A stretch of 64,000 nucleotides of DNA from Triplophysa rosa (lineage: Eukaryota > Chordata > Actinopteri > Cypriniformes > Nemacheilidae). Position numbers and translations under genes: made by a program. The notes under the pieces were generated by a model. The model was not told the DNA's origin, ran no database searches, and saw only the letters and a list, made by a program, of their open reading frames with translations. The stretch lies in contig NC_079906.1 in NCBI RefSeq assembly GCF_024868665.1, positions 15,057,808 through 15,121,807 on the forward strand. The letters are read 5' to 3'. Positions 11,758 through 22,692 of this stretch are shown here, in pieces (within the stretch, counting starts at the first letter, position 1; every line of letters begins with the position of its first letter).

Positions 11758-12380
11758 TTGGGGCTGAAGGAAAACGTTTCTCCGCTAGACTTCATGAATA
11801 TACTTATTAGTTTAACGGTTTAGTTGCTGAAACCTTTGCATTCTTCTCCACTGACTGTTGCTATTAAGTTTGTGAATCTGGTATCCTTTTGATTATCAGC
11901 TCTTGCTTGATAAAAACTTAAGATGCCTTGGTTAAACGTCCTTCCAAACTTCTTCTTGAGTAAGATAATCTGCTGGATTCTGTAAAGAGTTGGAAAGGTT
12001 ACAGTTAATGCTCTACTACACCATCAATAATGTATTGTGCATTACAACATGTAACTGTCAGTGACTAAATTGTTAAAGCAGTAATATTGTTAGATATGTT
12101 ATGCCCTATGTTTCAAGTTGCTTTTATTAAAATGGCTTAGATAAAATATTACCGGTGTGCATCTTGAGACAAAACAGTGGCAATGACATGTTTTAAGATA
12201 TGATATGTCAGTTAAGACAGGTCAAACTTTCATTTTAGTCTGGGACTAGTCTTAAGCCTTGTCTGTGAAACCCCCTTACCAAGGGGGTAATGATAACACC
12301 TAAACAGAAAGGGAATTAACTCTTTTGTAATCTATGACACTATTGCTTGTGTTCATAAAGTCACAAGGGTTTGGAATGAC
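11758..12380. repeat. Upstream region of receptor copy 2 with a dispersed repeat
   Basis: 11758-12000 should hold the promoter and 5' UTR of the second receptor, but no core element is clear. About 12105-12290 is an inverted relative of the repeat at 1-175 (phrases CATCTTGAGACAAAACAGTG and CTGGGACTAGTCTTAAGCC). Confidence 0.5.
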
Positions 12381-12382
12381 AC

Positions 12383-12880
12383 AAGGATGTGTCACGTTAC
12401 TCGGGTGAGGTGAGAGACAGAGGACCCAGGTGCAGACGGGAGGTAAGGGGTTAAACAATACTTTAATATAATAAAACAAGGACAAAACAAAAACAAATGA
12501 TGGGGAACATAACAAAACATGGAAACAGGAACAAGGACTAACTGAACTAAGATAATAACAACACTTGACATTAACCACAATAAACTAGACTGACTACAGA
12601 ACAGTAACTCACCACAATGACCCAAACACGACAATGATCCAGCCCAAGACAGAGGACACAGGGGCATTAAATAAGGGGACAAATCAAGAGGGAACAGGTG
12701 TGGGGCATGAAACCAATAACAAGCAATTAAGGAGACGAAAGGGCGGAAACAGAGACGGGACACCGGAGAGTGGAAGGCCAACAGGTCCAAAACGCCTCTC
12801 TCCACGTAAAACAAGAGCTTCTGTCATGATTCTGCCACTAGGTCAAGAAAAGCAAGACAAGATGGGGCAGAACCATGACA
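12383..12880. repeat. Dispersed repeat of unknown class
   Basis: Begins near GGGTGAGGTGAGAGACAG and ends with a short hairpin, TGTCATGATTCTGCC against GGCAGAACCATGACA. The overlapping ORFs on both strands have low-complexity, non-conserved content. From 12890 to 13502 no gene is seen. Confidence 0.45.
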
Positions 12881-13508
12881 GGATGAGATAATGAAAATAC
12901 ACCCTCATGCCATTTAAGATGTATATGACTTTCTTCAGCCTAACAAAAGCAAATATTTTAGTGCTATCAAATTGATTAATTGTGACTAATCGATTCCAAA
13001 ATAATGTTTATGTTTATATTGAAATATAACAAACACTGGACTGGAATGGCCACAATACATCTAGACATGATCATTTGAAATGAAAATTTGGAATGGTCTC
13101 TTCATTTGACCCAAACACATATATAGTACATTTTTATGAGCAAAAAACCAACCAAAATAAAATTTGGGATAATAATAACAACTATGTTTTTTTTTCTCTG
13201 ATTGTCTGTACAATTTGTTTATCCTTCAACCCCCGGCTTGATCCATTTTTCTATCTTTGTATGTTCTTGTGGACTCATGCCTACCCTATAGGTCTGCACT
13301 TCCTCACGTCACCAAGTGTGGACTCGTAGGAGTCCACCATTTGGGACAGGGCCTTAAAAATCATCAGACATTTTGCGAAGATCAGCTTATACAGTGTGCG
13401 TCTGCTTGTAAACACAAGTTACGCTTCCGGGTTGTCAGTCAGAGCGCCGGCGTCTGCCCCCACCGAATGAGCATGCGTCGAAGTGCTCTTGTGAACGCGC
13501 ACCATAGA

Positions 13509-14006
13509 TATGGAAAGCCATGAGGGTCAAAAACACGTGTATTTTAACACGTCAACAACTCGTCGAGTACGCGTTGTTTGCGCGTAGAGTACGTGTAGTT
13601 TACTCGTGAAAAATTGATGCGTATTTGACACGTGAACAACATGTAGTCTATGCACAAACAACATGTATTCTACGCGCAAACAACGCGTTCTTGACGCGTG
13701 ACGTCAGATGTCAATTTCGCGTGTTTTTGAGCCATCCGGCCACTTGACCAGTTTGAACGTGTAAGCGTGATGAGTTCCTATTGGCTGCTGAGCGGTAGGG
13801 TTAAACCATCACTGTAGGCCTAGGGGTTTGCCTTCCATTTCTAGACTCTTTGCCATCACAATGCATGTAAGATGCGAAAGTTCCACTTATCTATTTGTGC
13901 TTGACGGCCAGTGAAAGTCCTCAACAAGCTATTAGATATAGATATTTAATAATCGTATTTATCGTTTATCGCTCGGGTCTTGTGATTGATTGTTTTAGCA
14001 GAGACA
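13509..14006 (+). repeat. Left inverted arm of the 5-kb element
   Basis: The arm pairs with 18061-18564. Its outer 230 bp are dense in CACGTG- and ACGCGT-like words and fold on themselves: GGGTCAAAAACACG pairs with CGTGTTTTTGAGCC, and CGCGTTGTTTGCGCG with CGCGCAAACAACGCG. The inner part (to AGCAGAGACA) is unique-looking sequence shared only with the right arm. Confidence 0.75.
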
Positions 14007-14044
14007 TTAAATAATTAAAAGACGCCCGTCATGTTGTAACTTCA

Positions 14045-14441
14045 AGACCTTTTGTGTCTTGCCCTCCTTGTGCAAGGTGTCAATGGTCGTCTTTTGGACA
14101 ACTGTCAAGTCAGCAGTCTTCCGCATGATTGTGTAGCCGACAGAACTAGACTGAGAGACCATTTAAAGGCCTTTGCAGGTGTTTTGAGTTAATTAGCTGA
14201 TTAGAGTGTGGCACCAGGTGTCTTCAATATTGAACCTTTTCACAAGATATCAATATTTTCTGAGATACTGAATTTGGGATTTTCATTAGTTGTCAGTTAT
14301 AATCATCAATTAAAGAAATAAAACATTTGAAATATATCAGTTTTGTGATGAATGATTAATATAAAAGTTTCACTTTTTGAATGGAATTAGTGAAATAAAT
14401 CAACTTTTTGATGAATTCTAATTATATGACCAGACCTGTAT
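14045..14441. repeat. Tc1-type end fragment
   Basis: The right-hand part (GAATTTGGGATTTTCATTAG, then a degraded ATATGACCAGACCTG end) matches the terminal and subterminal sequence of the Tc1 copy at 6928-7978. The other terminus is absent. It is a solo remnant inside the 5-kb element. Confidence 0.7.
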
Positions 14442-14578
14442 ATTATACCCAAAGCTAAAGTAAGGAGCGAATGAAGTAAGGGCAGAAACTCAAGTGCAAG
14501 CTCAAGGAAAACAGGCCAGAGGAGAAGAGGCAAGAGCTCACAGAGATAGCAGTTCCATGAGAAGTAGAGAAAGAAGCT

Positions 14579-15062
14579 TTGGTGTAAGTTATCTCAAAAG
14601 TAATTAATTACTAGTTACTAATTACATATTAATAGTGTAATTAGATTACTGTACAAATTACTCTCTCCAAAATGTATTTAGTTACTTATTACTAATTACT
14701 TTCTATATCCTACATCAACTTTGATTAGTTAAGTGATTCAAGGATAGACATGAAAGGGCTCTTTTAATTCATTTAAATAAATAATCTTAAAACTACATAA
14801 AGTACTCTTATTAACTGACCAAAGTATTACAAATGTGAGAATTATACATTAAAGCACAGATTTTAAAGTTAGACTTTGAATTTTGATGTCAATTCCACTA
14901 TTGCACACACATATATTACACAAAGTATTTAGTTTAATTACATCAAAAGTAACTGTAATTAAATTACAGAAAAAATAAGAGTAATCCCTTACTTTACTTT
15001 TTCAAGGGAAAAGTAATTAAATTACAGTAACTAATTACTTAGTAACTAGTTACACCCAACAC
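14579..15062. repeat. MITE-like inverted repeat, about 485 bp
   Basis: Ends TTGGTGTAAGTTA and AGTTACACCCAACA are imperfect inverses. The inside is rich in repeated GTAATTAATTAC words, typical of a common fish MITE. No target duplication is clear. From 15063 to 17030 no gene is seen; the longest ORF there has no recognisable content. Confidence 0.55.
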
Positions 15063-17164
15063 TGAGACAGAGCATATCTTATCCTTTTTAAAAGATTCAA
15101 TTTAAATCGAATATGGCCCACAACACACAATATTTTGTAATTGTTTTGCTGTGGAGTCCTTCAGGTCACTGGGTTCCACCATCTCGCTTGAACAGATTTT
15201 GCCAAGTAAGAGATGTTGTTATGGCAACGTTGTTGACAACATTTTTGTAAAAAAAAGTCTACACCCACTCCAAACTCTAACCATAACCATATCCCTTAAA
15301 CCAGAGTAAAATGATCGATGAATAATAAGGGTGCAGAGGCACAAAGCCTTGGTTAGCTTAATCTTAACATGAAGTGTAACTAATCCCTCAAATCTGATTG
15401 GTTGATTTAAATGTTGTCACAGGGTCAACATCTCTCACTTGGTGAAATCAGGAAAGTCCCACCATCTCACAGGACCTAAAGTTAGAGACTTGTGAGGGGT
15501 AGTCCTGTAGTCCTTGAAAATGGCAGGAAAAGCCATCACAGAGCTAGGCCACAATCCTTTTGAACTTTTGCCCAAGTACAAGAGTGCAAAAGTATATTTT
15601 TCCCCACAGATAATGTCATAATCACTGTTATAATGACATAAAAATGTGTTATGGATGTGACAAAAAGGACACGGTTTTTGGGAGATGACAAATTTTGTAG
15701 GATTTGTGAATTAAAATGCACAAACCTGAAGCAAATATAACCAACAAATGAAGCACGACAAAAAGACAACAAAGCCCGGGGATCAGACCAGGAACACGAC
15801 ACTTTTTGATTTTGAAGTAGGCCTACAAATTAATTCGACTATTTGTATTTTGGCAGAGACAAGAAAATATACACATAGCCAAACCCTGTGTTGGGTGTGC
15901 ACCGTTTAACCATCACTCAACTTGCTTTTTTTCTTGTTGTTTTTTTGTGCGGGTAATATGTGGGGATTATATTTTCATATTAACACATCAGAAATGTTGT
16001 AATTCTGAATTTCGTTAGAGAAGGAATTTATTTATCCCTCAATAATTTAAATTAGAGACAAACCTTTTGCAGAACGTATAAAAAACCCGAGCAAACATTA
16101 GATTCTGTGTGAAACTAATTTTATTGAAACTGGTTATTTTCGCTCAGATTAATATTCAAGAAAACTAATGAAAACATTTTTCATTCTAAAACTTTAAAAA
16201 CCACACCACTGCTAGCTGTTGTGACTATTATTGATAAATGTGCTTATCTTATGAAAGCAGTACTTTTTGTACGCTTACAAATTATCGCAAGGTGTTCTGT
16301 GTGTTCAGGCGACAGTTAGTTTTGAATATTTATTTAACTTATTTTTAAAAAGAAAAACTGATTTCTGTATAAATTTGTATTTATTTATCTTATATTTCAA
16401 TAAAATTTTATTATAAAACATTACTTTATTTTCATCAAGTCTGATAAAACTTAAACCTATTCTTTCTAACTGCAAAAATATTTCTTCATCTAAAATCTAA
16501 CCGATACAAATAACAAACGCAACACCATGCTGTGTCCAATGGAGTTCTAATTCTGACAATAAGGTAAATTCTGAACTTTTTTGCTCATATAGCCATCTTA
16601 AATATTTACATACAATTTTGGATCTGAATTGTTTTATTTGAAAGTAGACATTTCAAGTGTTCTATAGAAATATGTGCCGACACTTTGGATTGCCTAAATA
16701 GTAGGCAAGGCCAAATATAAACAGAAAATCGTCTCGGGTAGGTCATGGAGACGGCAGAACGGGCATCATTTTTCTTGTTTTACAAAAGCACTAACTTTTG
16801 CTGGTATTGTGAGTGTATGCAAATAAAATCATTTAGATTATTTTGTCTAATGATGTCCTATATGGACGAAGATGACTGCATTCTTCCCTCTGTTCAGGGG
16901 AAATCAAAGTGATCAAAGCGTCGCAACTTCTTAAATAAAATAAAACTGTAAAATATCATAAAGATATACATTTTATATGTTGTTAGGGATTTCCCTCTAA
17001 AACATAAACCCGTGTTATAATGTAAAATCAGCTGTTTACTTTATAAAAATGCAGATCGATCTCTCCTCTCTTGCATAAAAACACATGAAGCGTTTTACAC
17101 CTTTTGAACATGTCCTTGTGCTGAAACAAATGCCTTTCCAACCTGATGAGTGATGGGAAAAGGA

Positions 17165-17255
17165 GAACACGTTCGGCAAAAGGGGGATACGAACCCCTAT
17201 CGATCTGCTACAAAAGCTGCGTAGCAATGTGACGTCTCCAACCATACGCCACTGG
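17165..17255 (-). repeat. tRNA-like sequence, probably a SINE head
   Basis: On the minus strand an A-box-like AGTGGCGTATGG and a B-box-like GGGTTCGTATCCC are about 50 bp apart. Adjacent text (CTGATGAGTGATGGGAAAAGG) recurs in altered form at 17950-17975. The long insert and flanking repeat argue against a working tRNA gene. Confidence 0.4.
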
Positions 17256-17382
17256 AGCTAGTGAGAGGCAAGAGCCTTTTACTTATTTAGTTTGTCAATG
17301 TTGCAGGTACTTGTACTCTGTTTGAATAGACTTTGTTATTTTAGTCGTATTTTATTTTATAGTCTACAGAGAAGCAGGAAAA

Positions 17383-17500
17383 AAGTCAAGTCAAGTCAAA
17401 TTTATGTTTATTTGCGCTTTTTACAAATTGCGTTGTATCAAAGCAGCTGTACAACACAAAAAGAGGAAAAAACAAAGCAATGAAATACAGACACATACGT
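17383..17500. repeat. Dispersed teleost repeat fragment
   Basis: AAGTCAAGTCAAGTCAAATT followed by TTTATTTGCGC and CAAAGCAGCTGTACAAC is a commonly seen fish interspersed motif, here truncated at both ends. Confidence 0.5.
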
Positions 17501-18060
17501 ATCTACAGTACATACTATGTACACACATATATAGGTATTATAAATTAAATTACGTTTACTGAGTACAAATTTCATGGTATTCTTGCAAGTCTTGCAAAAG
17601 ATGAGCTAGAGAAAAGCCTCAGGCTAAGCTTGTATAAGATCGCCAAGCTATAGATAAAACAATCAATCTCAAGAAAGAGCAAATAGAAAACAAACAAGAT
17701 CATTGAACTCAAAGCAAGCGTGCAGTGCGCTTAAATCCTTCCCACAGTATTTAGCTTCCACCTGTAACGTTAGCAGCTTCTTTGTTACAAACGAATGCTG
17801 CCTTTGGGATAGTTAAAGCCTAGCTCCCTACTACACCTACCAGTAACTTTATCAGATAAAAGCTTCATTATTTATTAGCCGTGAGGCACTTTATTTCGAC
17901 TTTCGGAACATTTCGTTAATTTGCGCTACAACAAATATGCCTTTTCATTCTGATGAGGGAAGGGAAAAGGAGGGATCGCAATCGGGCTGATGAGTCGTAC
18001 GTTGCCTTCACCCCTAAACCACTCAAGCTGGAACTTGCTCGAAGTATTTTGAGTACTTAC

Positions 18061-18564
18061 TGTCTCTGCTAAAACAATCAATCTCAATTGCGAGAAAATT
18101 AGAAAATAAATAAGATTATTAAAGTCTATATCTAATAGCTTGTTGTAGTGGGGACTTTCACTGGCCATCAAGCACAAATAGATAAGTGGAACTTTCGCAT
18201 GTTACATGCATTGTGATGGCAAAGAGTCTAGAAACGGAAGGCAAACCCCTAGGCCTACAGTAATGGTTTAACCCTACCGCTCAGCAGCCAATAGGAGCTC
18301 ATCACGCTTACACGTTCAAACTGGTCAAGTGGCCGGATGGCTCAAAAAAACGTGAAATTTACGTCTGACGTCACGCGTCGAGAACGTGTTGTTTGCGCGT
18401 AGAATACGCGTCGATTTTTAACGCGTAAACTACACGTACTCTACGCGTTGTTGACGTGTTAAAATTCGCGCGTTTTTGACCCTCCTGGTTTTCCATACAA
18501 CGCCTTCTCGACGCATTGTTGACGTGTTAAAATTCGCGCTTTTTGATCCTCATGGCTTTCCATA
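18061..18564 (-). repeat. Right inverted arm of the 5-kb element, with duplicated tip
   Basis: Inverse of 13509-14006. The last 130 bp contain the terminal unit twice: GTTGTTGACGTGTTAAAATT leading to TTTTCCATAC at about 18497, and again ATTGTTGACGTGTTAAAATT leading to the true end at 18564. The left arm has a single tip. Confidence 0.75.
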
Positions 18565-18570
18565 CATAGA

Positions 18571-21500
18571 CGGACAAGCCAGAGGAGAATATATCGATTA
18601 AGGCAGTTATTTTGGTTTGTTTATCGCACATAAAGTATTGTCGTCGCTTCAAAAAAAATCTGCTGAGCCACTATAAGTGGTTGGACCAATTTAACGACGT
18701 CTTTGGTACTTTTCTGGACTTTGACAACAACTATAATAACCGTGATGTATGAGGAGGCCTGGAAATCTCTCGGCTGTCACCTAAAATATCTTTATTTGTT
18801 CTCCGAAGACGCATGTTTAAACATGTTTAACGTCATGTGGGTGAGTAAAAAAATCACACAAATTTGATTTTGGGATGAATTTACCCTTTAACATGAATTT
18901 TTATATAAGAACTTCCTTTTCAAGATTACTTTCACTTTCTCTGATACTAACCTACCTAAAAACTCACAAGGTGTGTTTAATTAAGGTTGGAGCTAAACTC
19001 TTATATATAAATGGACCTTCAGGAACTGTATTTGACACTCTGACCCAGATGTGACAAATAATCCGATATATAAATATAGATTTGCGATAGAAACTATAAA
19101 AACAGTGGCAGTCTCTTGGACTAAGGCTGATTTAGGATCGGCGCACTCGACAGATGCAAAAAAATAATCTTGTTTTAGAAGTTAATTTGAACAGGAATTC
19201 TCTGAAGACGAAGCCATTACTGTGCCTTCAACTACTACACTTTCAGTTTGAGTATAGCATCTTTCAGGACCGTGAAACCTTGTTAATTATACTAATTGTT
19301 TTTAAATTAGTTAAATTAATCTTAATGGTTTAATTGTCATAGACCTATAGTTTTTTACTTACATGTCTTTAAACGGCGACAGTGGTTGTCCTTAGTCGGT
19401 AGCCTATCTAAGCGTTTATTTCGCTTTCACTATTAAGAAAGTGAAAGTTCAAGTGCTCTACATTAGAATAAATAATCAAAAGCACATAAACAGAAATAAA
19501 ATAATAAAGCAATTAAATTACTGACCAGAGGAAAACAGATCAGCATTCAGAGAGCGCAGAAAATAAGCATAAAAATACAAAATTATACCTGCCCTAATAG
19601 TAGGCATGATGACAAAATTTCCAAACACCCCTAAACTCAAAATAGATCACATGACTAGACAGAGCTGAAAATTCCCTTTATGACGACACCTGAATTGTGA
19701 AAATCAGTTGAGGATTGCTAAAGTTATGATATTTATAATAACGGGGAATATATTAAAATAGTATGCATTAACTACAATAGAAGTCATGTGACCGAAAATG
19801 CTTATTCACACATTTTTGCTTGTAAAAATGAAAATTTACTGTTTTAGCTGTTTATAGTAGATACCGAGATTTTGATGTTTTTTAACATTTAAACAATAAA
19901 CTTTAATCAAAAATAAACAAACAAAAACACGGAAGTAAAAGGCCGGCAGCCACCTCACGGTCGAGTGCTGGCCACACAAACATAAATTAAACTTAACATT
20001 TCCGGGCCCGGTCCTCTCTCGTCGGCAGTCCCGTCGCTCGTCCTCTTATGCTCCCTAGCTCCCCGTGAGGCATGCGGGACCGGTGCGCGTACAGCTGATA
20101 CTCATTATCACTCACGCCACCGGCCCCGCCTTCCTGCCCCACGGCTCTGGTCCCGCCTTCCTCGCTACAACTGTATACTTACATTTGTTAATTTAGTGAC
20201 GCATCCGTTATATCATTTATAATTGCAGTGGAGCGCCACTAAACTCCTACTCGCTGTGGTTAATATCAGCCGTTATACCCTGCGTTCCAACTGGGATATA
20301 TCGCCCTCCGAAGGGCCCTTGGGAGTGACAACAATCATGGCCGCCATACTGAAGGGTTGTTCCAAACCGAAGTGCTCATAACTGGCCACTTCAAAGGGCC
20401 CTTCAGAATGAAGGATTTCGAAGGGTACAACTGATGGTCATTTCGGGCTCCCATGATTCCTTGTGCAGATTCTTTGCGTGGTGACACCGCCTCCTTATGG
20501 GTGCGGGATGATGACGCAGAAGGGCACTTCAAGAAACAGTTGTTTGGTCCCCTACACCCTTTAACCCTTCAAAGCTCTCACTCCGGAGGGTAAACCATTC
20601 AAAGGGCTTAGGGCATCGAGCCCTTCGAAATGGAACGTCATCATGGGATAGAGAAGTGTCCATCTGCTCCACACTCACGAATCTCGGCAGAAGTAGTAGA
20701 CCATCCGGGTATTTCTCACGTACTGTTTTTTTGCATACTAAGATTTCGGACATACTATTCATGACTCATACTCATTTTCGCCTACTATATAGTATGGAGT
20801 AGGAGATTTCAGACGCAGCAAGGGTCAATGCACGGTCACTTCCGCGTTTACACTCAGGCTGCAAGAAAACATCCGCTTCCCCACCGGAAGCCATTCATCG
20901 CTACCTAGAGCTGTGAACATGACAGAGGAGAAGATGAATATTTGTACTCGCTGCTTACATAAAGTTCGCCGTTAATTTGTTGTGTTACATAATTTACCTC
21001 AAGTTGATGACAGTAATTCAAATTTTGATGTTTTTTAGTAAATGTTCACGTCCTCACCTCCCATTCTTATGTTACTAGTGTGATTTTCAAATCATTAATA
21101 CTGTATGTATTTTCTCAACTCCCAGTCCGAATCAGATGACAGAGGAGATCAGCGAGGGGACAGCATGTTTCAAAATTATGATGAAGTCAGAGAAGCCACA
21201 AAGTTTAGGAGCAGGACACACCAAATGATAGCTGTTGACCTTAAGCTTCAATTTATTGTTTTAATTTTGTGTAGTTTTCCAAGGATCACAGACAAAGTCG
21301 TACTGTTAACCACAAGAAATATGAGACATGGTTAAGAGGGACAACATGAGAAGAACAGGAACATCTTTTGAAATAGTAGAGCATTTTTACTGTGTATTGT
21401 GAGAATTTCTTATAGACCATTAATTTTAATCATTTTAAATATTTTACTTTACAATATAAAACCTTATTTAAATCAAAAGCATTTGTTTGACATATATAAT

Positions 21501-22210
21501 AGTTTTTGTATTTGTATTTTACCTGACAATTTCTCCGTAACAGTTATTATATACAAGCTTACATTAATGTATCACATTTTGATAATAGAATATTGTTATT
21601 GTCATGTCACAGCTGCATACAATGAAATTTTAGCAACACAGAAAAGAGTACGCACTAACAAAGATATGGATGACTGCACAAGCACAATGCATATGTGACC
21701 CTGGATCACAAAACCAGTCTTAAGTAGCACAGAAACATTTTTAGTAAAAGCCAAAAATACATTGTATGGGTCAAAACGATCTATTTTTCTTTTATGCCAA
21801 AAATCATTAGGATTTTAAGTAAAGATCATGTTCCATGAAGATATTTGGCAAATTTCCTACCTTAAATATATAAAAACTTTATTTTTGTGAGTGGATGGCC
21901 TGCTACAGTGCCTCCGATCTTAACACAACTCATGATGTTTCTGTCCCCATGATCATAAGCAAGAATATTCCCATGAGCTCAACTAAAGTTTCAAGGAGGA
22001 AAGTAGAGGGAGCACAGCTTGGCCAGATGGAGGACAAGGTTGACTGCATGCATCCTTACTAGATCATACACTACCGGTCAAAAGTTACACTTTTTTTTAC
22101 ACCGGACACTTACTCGCTGATTTATTCGTATTTTTTTACATTTGATAAAAATAGTAAGCTTATCAGCTTTTTTAAAGTTCTTCCCACTCTTCACCTTAAA
22201 CGCCTTAAAT
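18571..22210. other. Intergenic region with old repeats, no gene seen
   Basis: Three blocks look like dispersed repeats. 20281-20637 has inverted ends CGTTCCAACTGG and CGAAATGGAACG. About 20700-20815 has a palindromic core TACTATATAGTATGGAG. About 21697-21900 starts TATGTGACCCTGGATCACAA, a widely distributed fish repeat. The distal cytoplasmic exons of the third receptor should lie in this region, but none could be identified by phase or similarity to the other two copies. Confidence 0.4.
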
Positions 22211-22218
22211 ATTTAAGT

Positions 22219-22692
22219 TAGGGCTGTCAATCGATTAAAATATTTAATCGCGATTAATTGCATGGTTGCATGGCACGAGTTAACTCGTGAATAATCGCAA
22301 CTTAATCGCACATTTTATCCGTTATGAATGTACCTTAAATAAATACTTTTCAAGTTTTTAATACTCTAACCAACATGGGCATGGACAAATATTGATGCTT
22401 TATGCAAATGTATATTGTTTATTATTAGTGAAACCATACTCAACATAGAGCATGAAGACTAGACATGTTTCAAAGGTCATAGATGTTTTTCAAAGAACTT
22501 GTACATGTCTATTAAACACATGAAAAAAACCCAGGAAAAACCCAGGTTCCCATTACTTCTTTCTTTGCACTAAGCTATTTACTTACACAAGCATGTTTAC
22601 ATTTTCGCAACTGTGATAGCTCGGTGGAGGATAGCTCCGTTAAAAGGAATTTGCGTTAACGCGTTATTAACGCGTTAATTTTGACAGCCCTA
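22219..22692. mobile_element. hAT-type MITE, 474 bp, inserted in a receptor exon
   Basis: Inverted ends TAGGGCTGTCAA and TTGACAGCCCTA are flanked by perfect 8-bp copies of ATTTAAGT (22211-22218 and 22693-22700), the hAT signature. It has no coding capacity. It interrupts the transmembrane exon of the third TNFRSF14-like gene just after the membrane span. A more diverged element with similar ends lies at 53509-53864. Confidence 0.9.

Larger units (their letters stand above)
13509..18564. mobile_element. Large DNA element with about 500-bp inverted ends and 6-bp target duplication
   Basis: The tips TATGGAAAGCC and GGCTTTCCATA are exact inverses and are flanked by CATAGA on both sides (13503-13508 and 18565-18570). 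The inverted arms run 13509-14006 and 18061-18564. The 4-kb interior has no long ORF. It holds a Tc1 end fragment (14045-14441), a MITE-like block (14579-15062), tRNA-like sequence (near 17170) and another dispersed repeat (17383-17500). A 6-bp duplication with long inverted ends does not fit hAT, Tc1 or Harbinger. Maverick/Polinton and some rarer superfamilies share the 6-bp target size, but no diagnostic gene is present, so the class is left open. Confidence 0.75.

Noticed and set aside
12300..12891. Overlapping ORFs of 85-140 codons on both strands
   Set aside because: They lie in a dispersed repeat, overlap each other in several frames and have no recognisable protein content.
17165..17255. 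tRNA with a long variable arm
   Set aside because: Partial repeat relation to 17950-17975 and poor stem pairing fit a SINE fossil better.
13509..18564. Assignment of the 5-kb element to Maverick/Polinton
   Set aside because: Only the 6-bp duplication and long inverted ends agree; there is no polymerase, integrase or capsid gene and the tips do not begin with AG.
21901..22150. Possible cytoplasmic exons of the third receptor on the minus strand
   Set aside because: Candidate acceptors exist, but no phase-compatible exon resembles the tails of the other copies.
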